Shown piece by piece: positions 26,546 through 37,066 of a DNA stretch of 43,500 bases (position 1 is the first letter of the stretch; each line of letters begins with the position of its first letter). Under the pieces are notes generated by a model. That model saw only the letters and a program-made list of their open reading frames with translations. It had not been told where the DNA came from and searched no databases. Origin of the DNA: Rhizobiaceae bacterium. Its GTDB lineage: Bacteria; Pseudomonadota; Alphaproteobacteria; Rhizobiales; Rhizobiaceae. The stretch is from assembly GCA_014238155.1 (NCBI GenBank), contig JABABQ010000058.1, forward strand, positions 1 through 43,500. The letters run 5' to 3'. The position numbers and the translations under genes are program-made.

Positions 26546-29500
26546 ATGGCCATAAAAAAAATTCTCGTTGCCAACCGTTCTGAAATTGCGATCCGTGTTT
26601 TTCGCGCAGCAAACGAACTTGGCCTGAAAACCGTTGCGATATGGGCCGAGGAAGACAAGCTTGCTCTACACCGATTCAAGGCCGATGAGGCTTATCAGAT
26701 CGGGACTGGCCCACATTTGATCAAGCCCATGGGTCCAATTGAATCTTATTTGTCGATTGAAGAAGTCATTCGTGTTGCCAAACTTTCAGGTGCCGATGCG
26801 ATTCATCCCGGCTACGGCCTGTTGTCTGAAAGCCCGGAATTTGTTGATGCATGCGAAGAAGCCGGTATCACATTTATTGGCCCGAAGGCCGAAACAATGC
26901 GCTCTTTGGGCAACAAGGTTGCTGCCCGCAATCTTGCTGTGGCCGCTTCAGTGCCGGTGGTGCCTGCAACCAAGCCGTTGCCGAATAATATGAAAAAGAT
27001 CAAGGCGATGGCCGGTGAAATCGGTTATCCAATCATGCTGAAAGCCTCCTGGGGCGGCGGTGGCCGTGGTATGCGTGTCATTCGTTCTGAAGAAGATCTG
27101 GAAAATGAGGCGCTGGAAGCCCGCCGTGAAGCTGCCGCCGCTTTTGGCAAGGATGAAATCTATCTGGAAAAACTGGTTGAGAACGCTCGCCATGTTGAGG
27201 TTCAGATTCTTGGCGATGGACAGGGCACCTCCGTTCATCTGTTTGAACGAGACTGTTCCGTTCAAAGACGTAATCAGAAGGTGGTTGAACGGGCACCTGC
27301 GCCCTATTTGAGCGAAGTAAAGCGGCAGGAATTGTGTGGATACGCCCTGCTGATTGCCAATGAAACAAATTACCTGGGTGCGGGAACCATCGAATTCCTG
27401 ATGGATATAGATACCGAGGAGTTCTATTTTATCGAGGTGAACCCGCGGGTGCAGGTTGAGCATACTGTCACGGAAGAAGTCACCGGCATCGACATAATCA
27501 AGGCACAGATCCACCTGATTGATGGCCATAAGATAGGTACCAAAAAATCCGGCGTGCCGGAGCAGAGCGATATCAAGCTGAATGGCCATGCCCTGCAGTG
27601 TCGTATCACGACAGAAGACCCTGAACAGAACTTCATTCCTGACTATGGCCGGATAACAGCTTATCGTGGTGCCACCGGATTTGGTATTCGCCTGGATGGT
27701 GGCACTGCCTATTCTGGAGCCGTCATTACCCGTTTCTATGATCCGTTGCTGGAGAAAGTGACGGCCTGGGCGCCAACATCGGAAGAAACAATTTCACGCA
27801 TGGACAGGGCGTTGCGTGAGTTCCGCATCAGGGGTGTTGCAACCAATCTGACGTTTCTTGAAAATATCATCACTCACAAGAAATTTCGCAACAATACATA
27901 CACAACCAAATTCATCGATACGACCCCGGAACTCTTTCACAAGGTGAAGCGGCGCGACCGGGCAACCCGCTTGCTCAACTATCTTGCTGATGTCTCGGTC
28001 AATGGTCATCCGGAAGCACGTGACCGGGTGAAGCCGAAAGAAAATGCAGCCGCGCCCGAAGCCCCTTGGTTTGACCTGGAAGTCAAACCTGGCACCCGTC
28101 AACGCTTGGAAAAAGACGGGCCGCAAGCGTTTTCAAAATGGATGCGTCGCCAGAAAAAAGTTCTGATGACCGACACCACCATGCGCGATGGTCATCAGTC
28201 ACTGTTGGCCACCCGCATGCGGAGCTACGATATTGAAGCGGTGGCCGGTGCCTATTCAAAAGCACTGCCAGAACTTCTTTCATTGGAATGTTGGGGTGGT
28301 GCAACTTTTGATGTTTCCATGCGGTTTTTAACGGAAGACCCATGGGCTCGTTTGGCGGCTATTCGCGAGCGAGCACCCAATATCTTGCTGCAGGCACTGG
28401 TGCGCGGCTCAAACGGTGTGGGTTATACCGGTTACCCTGACAATGTGGTGCGTCAGTTCATCCATGAGGCGGCAAAGGGTGGGGTTGATCTGTTCCGGGT
28501 ATTCGATTGCCTCAACTGGGTCGACAACATGCGCGTATCCATTGATGCCATTCTGGAAACCGGCAAGCTGTGTGAAGGCGCAATCTGCTATTCCGGCGAT
28601 TTGCTGGATGAATCGCGACCAAAATACAATCTGCAATATTATGTCGACCTGACTCACGAACTGGACAAGGCCGGATGTCACATCATCTGTATCAAGGACA
28701 TGGCTGGCTTGCTGAAACCGGCTGCCGCCACCAAGCTGTTCAAAACCCTGCGACAGGAAACTGACCTTCCGATCCATTTCCATACGCATGATACATCCGG
28801 CATCTCAGCAGCCACCGTATTGGCAGCTGTTGATGCTGGTGTTGATGCCGTAGATGCAGCGATGGATGCTTTATCGGGCGGCACCTCTCAGCCATGTCTT
28901 GGTTCAATCGTCGAGGCGTTGAGCGGCAATCGTCGCGACCCGGACCTGAACATTGATGCGATCCGCGAAATCTCCTTGTATTGGGAGCAGGTGCGGGCTC
29001 AATATGCGGCCTTTGAAAGCGATGTGAAAGCACCGGCGTCGGAGGTTTATCTGCATGAAATGCCGGGGGGGCAGTACACCAATTTGAAAGAGCAGGCGCG
29101 TTCGCTGGGTTTGGAAACCAAATGGACTAAAGTAGCGCGCACTTATTCTGACGTTAACAAAATGTTTGGTGACATCGTCAAAGTGACACCGTCTTCCAAA
29201 GTGGTTGGTGACATGGCTTTGATGATGGTTAGCCAGGACCTTACCGTCGCCGATGTGGAAGATCCCAAAAAAGACATCGCCTTTCCCGACTCGGTGGTTT
29301 CACTCATGCGTGGTGATCTCAGCCGTCCGGCAGACGGATTTCCCGCAGAGATTCAAAAGAAGGTATTGAAGGGCAAAAAACCCATCACCAAGCGGGTTGG
29401 CGAATTGCTCAAGCCGGCCAATATGAAAAAACTTCGCAAGGAAGTAGAAAAGACGATTGGCCGTGCCGTCAGTGATCAGGAATTTGCTTCCTTTCTGATG

Positions 29501-30007
29501 TATCCAAAGGTTTTCACAGATTACGCGCTGGCACAGACAGCCTATGGACCGATGGGGGCTTTGCCAACGCCGAACTATTTCTATGGGATGCAGCCCGGTG
29601 ACGAAATCCGGGTTGAGATCGAACGGGGCAAGCTGCTGGTTATTCGCTGCCTGGCATTTGGCGACATGGATGATCAGGGCATGGTCACGGTTTTCTTCGA
29701 GCTTAACGGACAGCCGCGGCGGGCTCGGGTGCCTGATCGGTTGCGAGGTGGCGACGCCATTGTCGCGCGCCCAAAAGCCGATGAAGGAAATGCCCTTCAA
29801 GTTGGTGCACCGATGCCTGGGGTGATTTCAACCATCATGGTTGAAGTCGGTCAGGAGGTCAGTGCTGGAGATGTGATCTGTTCGATCGAGGCGATGAAGA
29901 TGGAGACCGCTCTGCACGCCGAAGCCGATGGCAAAGTGGCCGAAATCTGCGTTAAACGTGGCGACCAGATTGATGCCAAGGATCTGTTGGTTCGGTTTGA
30001 ATTATAA
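26546..30007 (+). CDS. pyc: pyruvate carboxylase
   Basis: This 1153-residue biotin enzyme makes oxaloacetate from pyruvate, bicarbonate and ATP to refill the TCA cycle. Domains in order: biotin carboxylase (about 1-450; KILVANRSEIAIRVFRA, KASWGGGGRGMRV, IEVNPRVQVEHTVTEEVTG), carboxyltransferase (about 530-800; TDTTMRDGHQSLLATRMRS, ECWGGATFDVSMRF, IKDMAGLLKP), the PYC allosteric/tetramerisation region, and a C-terminal biotinyl domain with SIEAMKMETA, where Lys1118 is the biotin site. The ATG at 26546 gives MAIKKILVANRSE and the usual length; a GTG 36 bases upstream adds residues not typical of the family. All main motifs are intact. It is co-directional with the amine cluster but separated by 142 bases. 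Confidence 0.97.
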   Translation: MAIKKILVANRSEIAIRVFRAANELGLKTVAIWAEEDKLALHRFKADEAYQIGTGPHLIKPMGPIESYLSIEEVIRVAKLSGADAIHPGYGLLSESPEFVDACEEAGITFIGPKAETMRSLGNKVAARNLAVAASVPVVPATKPLPNNMKKIKAMAGEIGYPIMLKASWGGGGRGMRVIRSEEDLENEALEARREAAAAFGKDEIYLEKLVENARHVEVQILGDGQGTSVHLFERDCSVQRRNQKVVERAPAPYLSEVKRQELCGYALLIANETNYLGAGTIEFLMDIDTEEFYFIEVNPRVQVEHTVTEEVTGIDIIKAQIHLIDGHKIGTKKSGVPEQSDIKLNGHALQCRITTEDPEQNFIPDYGRITAYRGATGFGIRLDGGTAYSGAVITRFYDPLLEKVTAWAPTSEETISRMDRALREFRIRGVATNLTFLENIITHKKFRNNTYTTKFIDTTPELFHKVKRRDRATRLLNYLADVSVNGHPEARDRVKPKENAAAPEAPWFDLEVKPGTRQRLEKDGPQAFSKWMRRQKKVLMTDTTMRDGHQSLLATRMRSYDIEAVAGAYSKALPELLSLECWGGATFDVSMRFLTEDPWARLAAIRERAPNILLQALVRGSNGVGYTGYPDNVVRQFIHEAAKGGVDLFRVFDCLNWVDNMRVSIDAILETGKLCEGAICYSGDLLDESRPKYNLQYYVDLTHELDKAGCHIICIKDMAGLLKPAAATKLFKTLRQETDLPIHFHTHDTSGISAATVLAAVDAGVDAVDAAMDALSGGTSQPCLGSIVEALSGNRRDPDLNIDAIREISLYWEQVRAQYAAFESDVKAPASEVYLHEMPGGQYTNLKEQARSLGLETKWTKVARTYSDVNKMFGDIVKVTPSSKVVGDMALMMVSQDLTVADVEDPKKDIAFPDSVVSLMRGDLSRPADGFPAEIQKKVLKGKKPITKRVGELLKPANMKKLRKEVEKTIGRAVSDQEFASFLMYPKVFTDYALAQTAYGPMGALPTPNYFYGMQPGDEIRVEIERGKLLVIRCLAFGDMDDQGMVTVFFELNGQPRRARVPDRLRGGDAIVARPKADEGNALQVGAPMPGVISTIMVEVGQEVSAGDVICSIEAMKMETALHAEADGKVAEICVKRGDQIDAKDLLVRFEL

Positions 30008-30020
30008 AGCCTGTGCGGCC

Positions 30021-30665
30021 CTAAGGTGTGGGTCTTAGATCCTCGATAAGGCGCTCCACAATTGGCAACATTTTTTCTACCATGACATCGACACCTTGCT
30101 CGTTGGGGTGCATGCCGTCGGCGATCGTCATGCCATCAACGGTTATGACGCCATCGAGGAAAAACGGATATAGCGGAATGTCGTACTTTTCAGCCAATTG
30201 CCGATAAATGGGATTGAAGGCTGCGGCATAGTCCTCCCCCATATTCGGGGGCGCCAAGATGCCCACCAATAACACTTTGATATTCCGGTCGAGCAGTTGT
30301 TGAACCATCTTTTCAAGATTGTCGGCAGTGGTTTTTGGTGGCAGGCCCCGTAATGCGTCGTTTGCACCAAGCTCCAGAATGACGGCGTCGGTTCCGTCGG
30401 CGACGGACCAGGCCAACCGGGACAAGCCACCGCTGGATGTGTCTCCGGATACCCCGGCTCCGATGATTTTGGCACTGACCCCCTTGTTTTGGAGAGCAAG
30501 TTGCAAGCGATCCGGATAAGCAGTACCAGCTGGCAGTTGATAGCCTGCAACCAGGCTGTCGCCGAGCACGACTATAATGGGGCCTTGGTCTGATTCAGAA
30601 GAAAATACCGAGGTTGGAGCCATTGCGAACAGGACGGAAATCATCAAAATGTAAATTCGTCGCAT
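30021..30665 (-). CDS. tesA: arylesterase/acyl-CoA thioesterase I (TesA-like, SGNH hydrolase)
   Basis: This 214-residue, probably periplasmic esterase has a signal peptide (about 1-24) and the SGNH blocks: VVLGDSLVAGYQLP (serine, block I), a glycine in block II, ELGANDALRG (Asn, block III) and DGMHPNEQG (Asp and His, block V). The start at 30665 (MRRIYIL) has AAGG just upstream and a proper signal sequence; ATGs at 30677 and 30710 are alternatives. It diverges from an ABC ATPase/FtsX permease pair, the same arrangement as tesA with ybbA-ybbP in E. coli. Confidence 0.88.
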   Translation of the reverse strand: MRRIYILMISVLFAMAPTSVFSSESDQGPIIVVLGDSLVAGYQLPAGTAYPDRLQLALQNKGVSAKIIGAGVSGDTSSGGLSRLAWSVADGTDAVILELGANDALRGLPPKTTADNLEKMVQQLLDRNIKVLLVGILAPPNMGEDYAAAFNPIYRQLAEKYDIPLYPFFLDGVITVDGMTIADGMHPNEQGVDVMVEKMLPIVERLIEDLRPTP

Positions 30666-30816
30666 CCAACCTTGCATAAATTTAATGTGTATCACTTTGA
30701 CATTTCCCATTAAAATTCCATATCAGGCGGAACGCCTGTACCAAACCACGCGAACTGCATTGGTGAGGCTGACCATTCTGCTCAGGTAGAATCTATATAA
30801 GAACGGTGGCAATTCA

Positions 30817-31536
30817 ATGTTAGAGACTCCTTCAGTACCAGTCATATCGCTGCAAGATATACATTTGACACTTGGTGAAGGGGCATCTCGGGTCCATGTG
30901 CTGCGCGGCATCAGCCTTAACGTAAATATGGGTACGAGCGTGGGGGTCGTCGGGCCCTCCGGATCAGGCAAGTCCACCTTGTTGATGGTGATGGCCGGGT
31001 TGGAGCGGGTCGATAGTGGCAATGTTCTGCTGGCGGGCGAGGATTTCTCCAAGCTCGATGAAGATGGGCTGGCCGCATTTCGCGGCCGCAATATCGGCAT
31101 TGTGTTCCAATCCTTCCACCTTATTCCCAATATGACGGCATTGGAGAATGTTGCCGTGCCACTGGAACTGGCTGGTGATGCTGATGCATTTGAAAAGGCC
31201 AAGCGAGAGTTGCAGGCAGTCGGCCTGGGAGAACGGCTGACACATTATCCGGCACAAATGTCAGGTGGCGAACAACAGCGTGTTGCAATGGCCCGTGCCC
31301 TGGCACCGGACCCAAAAATATTGGTGGCAGATGAACCCACCGGCAATCTGGATGATGAAACTGGAGCTCAGATCGCCGAATTGCTATTTACCAAACAAAG
31401 AGAGCGGGGCACTACATTGGTTCTGGTGACCCACGATACCGGTCTGGCGTCACAATGCGATGTTACGCTTCGGGTTCGGGCGGGCGAGATAGTTTCGGCA
31501 GCGAAACCTTCCAACGGAAAGAAAACTGCAGCATGA
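30817..31536 (+). CDS. ABC transporter ATP-binding protein (YbbA/LolD-like)
   Basis: This 239-residue ATPase has a Walker [14 protein letters not shown]-loop [17 protein letters not shown], signature [15 protein letters not shown], Walker [13 protein letters not shown] and switch VTHD. It is of the MacB/LolD class that pairs with FtsX-type permeases rather than substrate-binding importers. Its stop overlaps the permease start (ATGA), so the two form one transporter. By synteny with tesA it corresponds to E. coli YbbA. The substrate is unknown. Confidence 0.9.
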   Translation: MLETPSVPVISLQDIHLTLGEGASRVHVLRGISLNVNMGTSVGVVGPSGSGKSTLLMVMAGLERVDSGNVLLAGEDFSKLDEDGLAAFRGRNIGIVFQSFHLIPNMTALENVAVPLELAGDADAFEKAKRELQAVGLGERLTHYPAQMSGGEQQRVAMARALAPDPKILVADEPTGNLDDETGAQIAELLFTKQRERGTTLVLVTHDTGLASQCDVTLRVRAGEIVSAAKPSNGKKTAA

Positions 31537-34130
31537 GCGTTGTAACCACACCTGCTGCACCTGCAATTGGCGTGAAAATCGCCCAACCGGTGGGACTATC
31601 ACTGGCCATCAGTTTTGCGCTGCGCGAACTGCGTGGCGGTCTGACTGGATTTTATGTTTTTCTGGCCTGCATTGCTCTTGGGGTTGCCGCCATTTCCGGC
31701 GTCAATTCGGTCGCCCGGTCGATCACATCTGGCATTGCCCAGGAAGGCAAGTTGCTTCTGGGAGGTGATATAGCATTCAGGACGGTACACCGGCAGGTAT
31801 CGGCAGCAGAGCGCGCCTGGATTATATCTCAGGGACAGGTGTCCGAAGCTGCAACCATGCGAGCAATGGCACGGTTGCCGGATGGTTCCGACCAGTCACT
31901 TATCGAACTCAAGGCGGTTGACGACAATTGGCCACTGGACGGGGTATTAAAAACCAAACCGGTCGGTGCCTTTGATATGAAATCGGTGGTGGTGGATCCG
32001 ATTCTGCTCAGCCGTTTAGATTTGAAGATTGGCCAGACTATCAAAGTTGGATCTGCAGAACTTTTGATTGCCGGGACGATTGAAGACGAACCTGACCGGG
32101 TATCTGAAGGTATTGCCTTGGGACCGAAGGTCATCATGAGCCTTGCAGCGCTTGAGCAGACCAAATTGGTTCAACCTGGGTCGCTGGTTAACTGGACCAC
32201 CAGATTAAATCTCTCTGATGGCAGTGATGTAAATCTTAAAGCCGTTGTAAAACAGGCAAAAGAACGATTTCCGGAAGCTGGGTGGCGTATCCGTTCGCGG
32301 GTCAATGCAGCGCCGGGACTAACCCGCAATGTTGAACGATTTTCTCAGTTTCTCACACTGGTCGGACTGACGGCCTTGATTGTCGGTGGTGTCGGCGTGG
32401 CAAACGCCGTACGCGCTTTTCTAGATACAAAAAGCCATGTTATCGCTTCGTTCAAGAGCCTTGGTGCGCCGGCGTATTTTGTGTTTTCCGTTTACCTGAT
32501 TCAGATATTGCTGTTGGCGCTGGTAGGAATTGCCATCGGTTTGGTTGTCGGCGCTCTGCTGCCGATTATCGCCAAGTCCGTTCTGGCAGATATTTTACCT
32601 GTAGGGTCTGCTGACATATTTCATCCTGCCGCTCTGTTGACAGCGATTGCTTATGGACTGCTGACGGCGCTGGCTTTTGCACTGTGGCCATTGGGTCAGG
32701 CGCGCGATATCCCAGCCACGGCGCTGTTTCGCAATGCGGCGCGGGATGATGCTCCATGGCCACGGCTGATCTATGTGGTCTCAACTGCGATCATCGTGTC
32801 AGCGTTGGTTGGCCTGGCAATTTATCAAGCAGGAGATAGGCGTATTGCCTTGACATTTGTCGGTGGGATCGCCGCATCCTTTGTTTTGCTTCGGGGTGTT
32901 TCCACGGTAATTCAATGGGTTGCCCGGCGCTATCCACAAGTTCGTTCGACACCACTTAGACTGGCTATTGGCAATATTCATCGCCCTGGCGCCCTGACGC
33001 CATCAGTAGTTCTTTCGTTGGGACTGGGGTTGGCGCTGCTGGTGGCATTGGCGATGATAGACAACAATTTGCGCAATCAGATTTCGTCTAACATACCTGA
33101 GAAAGCCCCAGACTTCTTCTTTGTCGATATTCAATCGACAGAGTTTGAGCCGTTTAAGGCGTCACTGAAGGAAATTGCACCGAACGGTGAAGTTCAGACA
33201 TTGCCCATGTTGAGAGGACGCATTGTTTCCATCAACGATGTACCGTCGGCAAAGATCAACGCCAAGGAAGGCGGCCGTTGGGTCTTGCGTGGTGACCGCG
33301 GAATTACTTATTCGGCCGACCTACCCGCCAATGCGACACTGGAACAAGGGAAATGGTGGGACGCTGATCATATTGGTGAAAACCTGTTGTCTTTTTCAGC
33401 TGAAGAGGCAGACGAGGTCGGCGTGAAAGTCGGTGATGTAATCGTTGTAAACGTGCTTGGCCGTAACATCAGCGCCCGGGTGTCCAATCTGCGCCATGTC
33501 GAATGGCAGTCGATGTCGATGAACTTCGTGATGGTGTTTTCGCCCAATACATTTGCCGGTGCGCCACATGCCCATCTGGCGACTTTGCGTGTTGGTGAAA
33601 AATCGACGTTGGGTGGCGAAGAAACGGACGCTCAGGTTAGGCGCGACGGAGAAATCTTAAAGGCCGTAACGACCAAATATCCGACTGTCACCACTGTGCG
33701 GGTGCGCGATGCACTGAATGCGGTCAATGATTTGATCAGCCAACTGGCGACAGCAATTCGTGCTGCTGCATTGTTGGCCCTGGCTGCTTCAATACTGGTG
33801 CTCGGCGGAGCCCTTGCGGCGGGCAATCGGGCGCGCATCCATGATGCGGTCGTGTTAAAAACTCTGGGCGCAACCCGGCGCACCCTGATTTCGGCGTTTG
33901 TCATTGAATATGCGTTGCTGGGGCTGGCGACAGCCTTGTTTGCCCTGTTGGCAGGTGGAATGGCGTCCTGGTTCGTGGTCAATGGAATTATGGGGTTCAC
34001 ATTTACCTTAATGCCTGAAATCGCAATAATTACCGTCATCGCAGCGCTGTTTTTTACCGTCGGGTTCGGCCTGATTGGAACGTGGCGTGTTCTGGGCCAG
34101 AAAGCTGCACCGGTTCTGCGCGAACTATGA
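31533..34130 (+). CDS. FtsX-like ABC transporter permease (YbbP-like)
   Basis: This 865-residue membrane protein has an N-terminal helix (about 35-60, FYVFLACIALGVAAISGVNS), a large extracytoplasmic domain, a first FtsX helix set around 270-400, a central pair of helices near 430-520, a second extracytoplasmic domain, and a C-terminal FtsX helix set (about 750-865). Duplicated FtsX domains and this length fit the YbbP family. ATG 31533 overlaps the ATPase stop by 4 bases, and an earlier in-frame start within the ATPase gene is rejected for that reason. Its role may be export of lipid-like or envelope molecules, but that is inference. Confidence 0.9.
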   Translation: MSVVTTPAAPAIGVKIAQPVGLSLAISFALRELRGGLTGFYVFLACIALGVAAISGVNSVARSITSGIAQEGKLLLGGDIAFRTVHRQVSAAERAWIISQGQVSEAATMRAMARLPDGSDQSLIELKAVDDNWPLDGVLKTKPVGAFDMKSVVVDPILLSRLDLKIGQTIKVGSAELLIAGTIEDEPDRVSEGIALGPKVIMSLAALEQTKLVQPGSLVNWTTRLNLSDGSDVNLKAVVKQAKERFPEAGWRIRSRVNAAPGLTRNVERFSQFLTLVGLTALIVGGVGVANAVRAFLDTKSHVIASFKSLGAPAYFVFSVYLIQILLLALVGIAIGLVVGALLPIIAKSVLADILPVGSADIFHPAALLTAIAYGLLTALAFALWPLGQARDIPATALFRNAARDDAPWPRLIYVVSTAIIVSALVGLAIYQAGDRRIALTFVGGIAASFVLLRGVSTVIQWVARRYPQVRSTPLRLAIGNIHRPGALTPSVVLSLGLGLALLVALAMIDNNLRNQISSNIPEKAPDFFFVDIQSTEFEPFKASLKEIAPNGEVQTLPMLRGRIVSINDVPSAKINAKEGGRWVLRGDRGITYSADLPANATLEQGKWWDADHIGENLLSFSAEEADEVGVKVGDVIVVNVLGRNISARVSNLRHVEWQSMSMNFVMVFSPNTFAGAPHAHLATLRVGEKSTLGGEETDAQVRRDGEILKAVTTKYPTVTTVRVRDALNAVNDLISQLATAIRAAALLALAASILVLGGALAAGNRARIHDAVVLKTLGATRRTLISAFVIEYALLGLATALFALLAGGMASWFVVNGIMGFTFTLMPEIAIITVIAALFFTVGFGLIGTWRVLGQKAAPVLREL

Positions 34131-34311
34131 GCATTTACAATCCGTTAACCAACGCAATTGTGAAGACTGAGCGAAACACCATGTCGCACGATAGGGTCTT
34201 GAAAGATGGGACAAATATCATCATATTGGGTACAAAGTCGGAAACAATAGTGTTGTCCGGTGATTTTTGTCGACCGCTGGAACCCCAGCACTGAACTCAA
34301 AAGGGATCAAT

Positions 34312-35043
34312 ATGGCTGACTATCGAGATCAAATGCAAACCCGCGCTGGCACCCAGACACGGGCCGATATCGACGAGGGTCTGCGCAGCTATATGCTGGG
34401 CATCTATAATTATATGGCAACAGCAATCGGACTGACCGGTGTTGCGGCATTCAGCATGGCCAGCTGGGCATCCAACAACCCTGCTGTCGCCAACGCTTTG
34501 TATAACAGCCCATTAAAATGGGTGCTCATGATTGCCCCACTGGCCTTCGTGATGGTTATTTCATTTGGCATTAACAAACTGTCGAAATCGGCAGCCATGG
34601 GAATATTTTACGCTTTTGCTGCGGTGATGGGTGTCTCGATGTCGTGGATATTCATGGTCTACGACATTCCCAGCATTGTTCAGACCTTCTTCGTAACCGC
34701 TGCTTCATTTGGCGCATTGAGCCTTTACGGTTACACGACCAAGCGTAGCCTTTCGGGAATGGGATCATTTCTGATCATGGGACTGTTTGGCCTGATCCTT
34801 GCTTCGATCGTCAATATCTTCCTGCAGTCAGGTGCGCTGGCGTTTGCGGTCAACGTGATCGGCGTACTAATTTTCGCTGGCCTGACAGCCTATGATACCC
34901 AGCGTTTGAAGCTCCAGTATGACATGTATGCTGGCAATGCTCAGGCACTGGCAAAATCTTCGATAATGGGCGCGTTGAGCCTGTATCTGAATTTTGTCAA
35001 CATGTTCATGTTCCTGCTCAGTTTTATGGGCAATCGCGAATAG
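34312..35043 (+). CDS. Bax inhibitor-1/YccA family membrane protein
   Basis: This 243-residue protein has seven hydrophobic helices after a polar 30-residue N-terminus. The family sequences YMLGIYNYMATAIGLTGVAAF, LSLYGYTTKRSL, FLIMGLFGLILASIVNIF and GLTAYDTQRLK, with the acidic di-aspartyl-type pH sensor region near the last helices, indicate a BI-1/TMBIM protein. These conduct or modulate Ca2+ leak in some bacteria; the role here is not defined. The ATG at 34312 has an AAGGG site seven bases upstream, and an earlier start is possible but lacks one. A clear terminator follows. Confidence 0.9.
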   Translation: MADYRDQMQTRAGTQTRADIDEGLRSYMLGIYNYMATAIGLTGVAAFSMASWASNNPAVANALYNSPLKWVLMIAPLAFVMVISFGINKLSKSAAMGIFYAFAAVMGVSMSWIFMVYDIPSIVQTFFVTAASFGALSLYGYTTKRSLSGMGSFLIMGLFGLILASIVNIFLQSGALAFAVNVIGVLIFAGLTAYDTQRLKLQYDMYAGNAQALAKSSIMGALSLYLNFVNMFMFLLSFMGNRE

Positions 35044-35064
35044 TCACGACATTTAGTTAAATGG

Positions 35065-35095
35065 AAAAGGGCGCTCTGAATGGGCGCCCTTTTTT
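35065..35095 (+). terminator. Rho-independent terminator of the BI-1 family gene
   Basis: AAAAGGGCGC (35065-35074) pairs with GCGCCCTTTT (35084-35093), and the T-run continues to 35095. It lies 21 bases after the stop and ends immediately before the first possible start codon of the GNAT gene. Confidence 0.85.
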
Positions 35096-35104
35096 GTGAA
35101 TCCG

Positions 35105-35611
35105 ATGATTGTTCGAAAAGCCACACTTGAAGATATTGCCTCGATTACACAGATCTATGCCCGGTCGGTGTTGGAAGAAATTGTTAGTTTCGAACACCAA
35201 CCGCCATCGGCCGACGAAATGGCTGGCCGAATGGCGGCATTGACCAAAGCAGGCTATCCCTACCTGGTCGCTGAAATTGATGGGGAGGTGGCGGGCTATT
35301 GCTATGTCAGTTCCTACCGGCCACGCCCGGCCTATAGCAAGACGGTCGAAAGCACGGTTTACGTGGCACCCAAATATTGGCGACGGGGGATCGCGCGGTC
35401 GCTGCTGGAAGGTTTGATTGAAAGTTGCAGAATAAAAGATTACCGGCAAATGATCGCCATTGCCGCCTGCCATCCTAACTCCGACATCAACGATGTTGCG
35501 TCGGTCCAACTTCACAAAAGACTGGGGTTTGTTGAGTCCGGACGATTGTCGGGTGTGGGGTTCAAGCACAATCTGTGGCTCGATGTCGTCTTGATGCAGT
35601 TAACGCTTTAG
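35105..35611 (+). CDS. GNAT family N-acetyltransferase (phosphinothricin acetyltransferase-like)
   Basis: This 168-residue acetyl-CoA-dependent acetyltransferase has the Pat/MddA-like pattern: IVRKATLEDI at the start, SFEHQPPSADEM, the central YVAPKYWRRGIARSLLEGLI (acetyl-CoA pyrophosphate loop R-R-G-I-A), IAACHPNSDIN and LHKRLGFVESGRL. Family members acetylate phosphinothricin, methionine sulfoximine or related amino-acid analogues; the natural substrate is uncertain. The start is ATG 35105 (or GTG 35096). Neither has a Shine-Dalgarno site, because the bases before them are the T-run of a terminator. Confidence 0.85.
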   Translation: MIVRKATLEDIASITQIYARSVLEEIVSFEHQPPSADEMAGRMAALTKAGYPYLVAEIDGEVAGYCYVSSYRPRPAYSKTVESTVYVAPKYWRRGIARSLLEGLIESCRIKDYRQMIAIAACHPNSDINDVASVQLHKRLGFVESGRLSGVGFKHNLWLDVVLMQLTL

Positions 35612-35695
35612 CTCCTATGGTCACTGGCTGGTGTTTGGACTCCGGTCATGGAATGGTCTTCGCTGGTGATCCAATTTTGTGAGGAAGTGTCGTTT

Positions 35696-37066
35696 ATGAG
35701 TGTTGCGCAAGGCGAAATGGCGCCGGTTTCCAAAAAGGGAATTTGGGGCTGGATGTTGTTCGACTGGGCGGCTCAACCATTTCATACGCTGATTTTGACG
35801 TTTATTTTTGCACCCTACTTTACCTCACATGTTGCAACCGATGCGGTTACCGGTCAGGCGCAGTGGGGATATGCGGCAGCGATTGCCGGCATCGTCATTG
35901 CGCTTTGTTCTCCGGTGTTGGGAGCAATCGCCGATGCTACTGGTCCGAGAAAACCCTGGATTGGTCTGTTTTCAGTGCTGGCGATTGTTGGGTCCTTTGG
36001 TCTGTGGTGGGCTTATCCCAACACAGTGGAGGATACGTCAGTTGTTCTGATATTGGTGGCGTTTGGCCTGACGATGCTTGGATTTGAATTCGCAGCCGTC
36101 TTCAACAATGCAATGATGCCTGATCTGGTGCCCAGAGAGAAACTGGGGCGTTTGTCCGGAAACGCCTGGGCGCTTGGTTATGTGGCAGGACTTTTAACAC
36201 TCGTAATCGTACTGGCGACAATGGCCAGCAATGAAAAGGGATTAACTTTATTGGGATCTTTGCCGCTATTTGGCATCGATGCCGCACTGAAGGAAGGCGA
36301 GCGTGCTACCGGGCCGCTGACCGCCTTGTGGTATCTTATATTTATTATCCCACTTTTTTTGTTCACCCCGGATATCAAGCGTGGTCCGAAGATTGCCGGC
36401 GCCGTGTCTAGGGGCATTGGCGATCTGATTAATACAATCAAACGTCTGCCGCAAAACACCTCGCTGTTCGCCTATCTCGGTTCTTCCATGATTTATCGTG
36501 ATGCTCTTAATGGCTTGTACACTTTCGGTGGTATCTATGCGGTTGGGGTGTTGAACTGGTCAATTGTTCAGGTTGGGGTATTTGGCATCCTGGCAAATCT
36601 CACTGGCGTCGCGGGGGCGTATTTTGGAGGACGGCTTGACGCCAATCGAGGGCCGAAATTTGTTGTCACCATCAGTGTACTGATTTTGATGTTTGCCAGC
36701 ATAACAGTGATCACGACTGACCCTACGCATGCCTTCTTTGTTCCTGTGGCTGAGGAGTCAGCGATACCAGATATCGTTTTCTATATTTGCGGTGGGCTGA
36801 TCGGAGCCGCCGGTGGTGCGTTGCAGGCCGCTTCGCGCACATTGATGGTGGATCAGGCAGAGCCGGGCCGTATGACCGAGGCTTTTGGTCTCTATGCATT
36901 GTCGGGCAGGGCCACCGCATTCTTGGCGCCCATCCTCATTGCTGTATTTACCGACATCAGCGGCAGCCAGCGGGTGGGTGTGATGCCGTTGATTGTACTG
37001 TTCATGCTGGCTTTGCTCCTGCTGCCGCTGGTCAAACAGCAACAGGGTGTCGGGACAAACAGTTAG
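35696..37066 (+). CDS. MFS transporter, UMF1/Atg22-like family
   Basis: This 456-residue protein has about twelve transmembrane helices. The N-terminal [28 protein letters not shown] and the cytoplasmic-loop sequence [26 protein letters not shown] are typical of the UMF1 family (yeast Atg22 relatives), whose yeast member exports amino acids from the vacuole. The substrate of bacterial members is not known. The ATG at 35696 has GAGGAAG eight bases upstream. The gene is convergent with purH and their stop codons overlap by four bases. Confidence 0.87.
   Translation: MSVAQGEMAPVSKKGIWGWMLFDWAAQPFHTLILTFIFAPYFTSHVATDAVTGQAQWGYAAAIAGIVIALCSPVLGAIADATGPRKPWIGLFSVLAIVGSFGLWWAYPNTVEDTSVVLILVAFGLTMLGFEFAAVFNNAMMPDLVPREKLGRLSGNAWALGYVAGLLTLVIVLATMASNEKGLTLLGSLPLFGIDAALKEGERATGPLTALWYLIFIIPLFLFTPDIKRGPKIAGAVSRGIGDLINTIKRLPQNTSLFAYLGSSMIYRDALNGLYTFGGIYAVGVLNWSIVQVGVFGILANLTGVAGAYFGGRLDANRGPKFVVTISVLILMFASITVITTDPTHAFFVPVAEESAIPDIVFYICGGLIGAAGGALQAASRTLMVDQAEPGRMTEAFGLYALSGRATAFLAPILIAVFTDISGSQRVGVMPLIVLFMLALLLLPLVKQQQGVGTNS

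Noticed and set aside
34082-34294. 70-codon plus-strand frame between the FtsX permease and the BI-1 gene
   Set aside because: Begins inside the permease gene in another frame and lacks family features; the 181-base gap is otherwise unremarkable.
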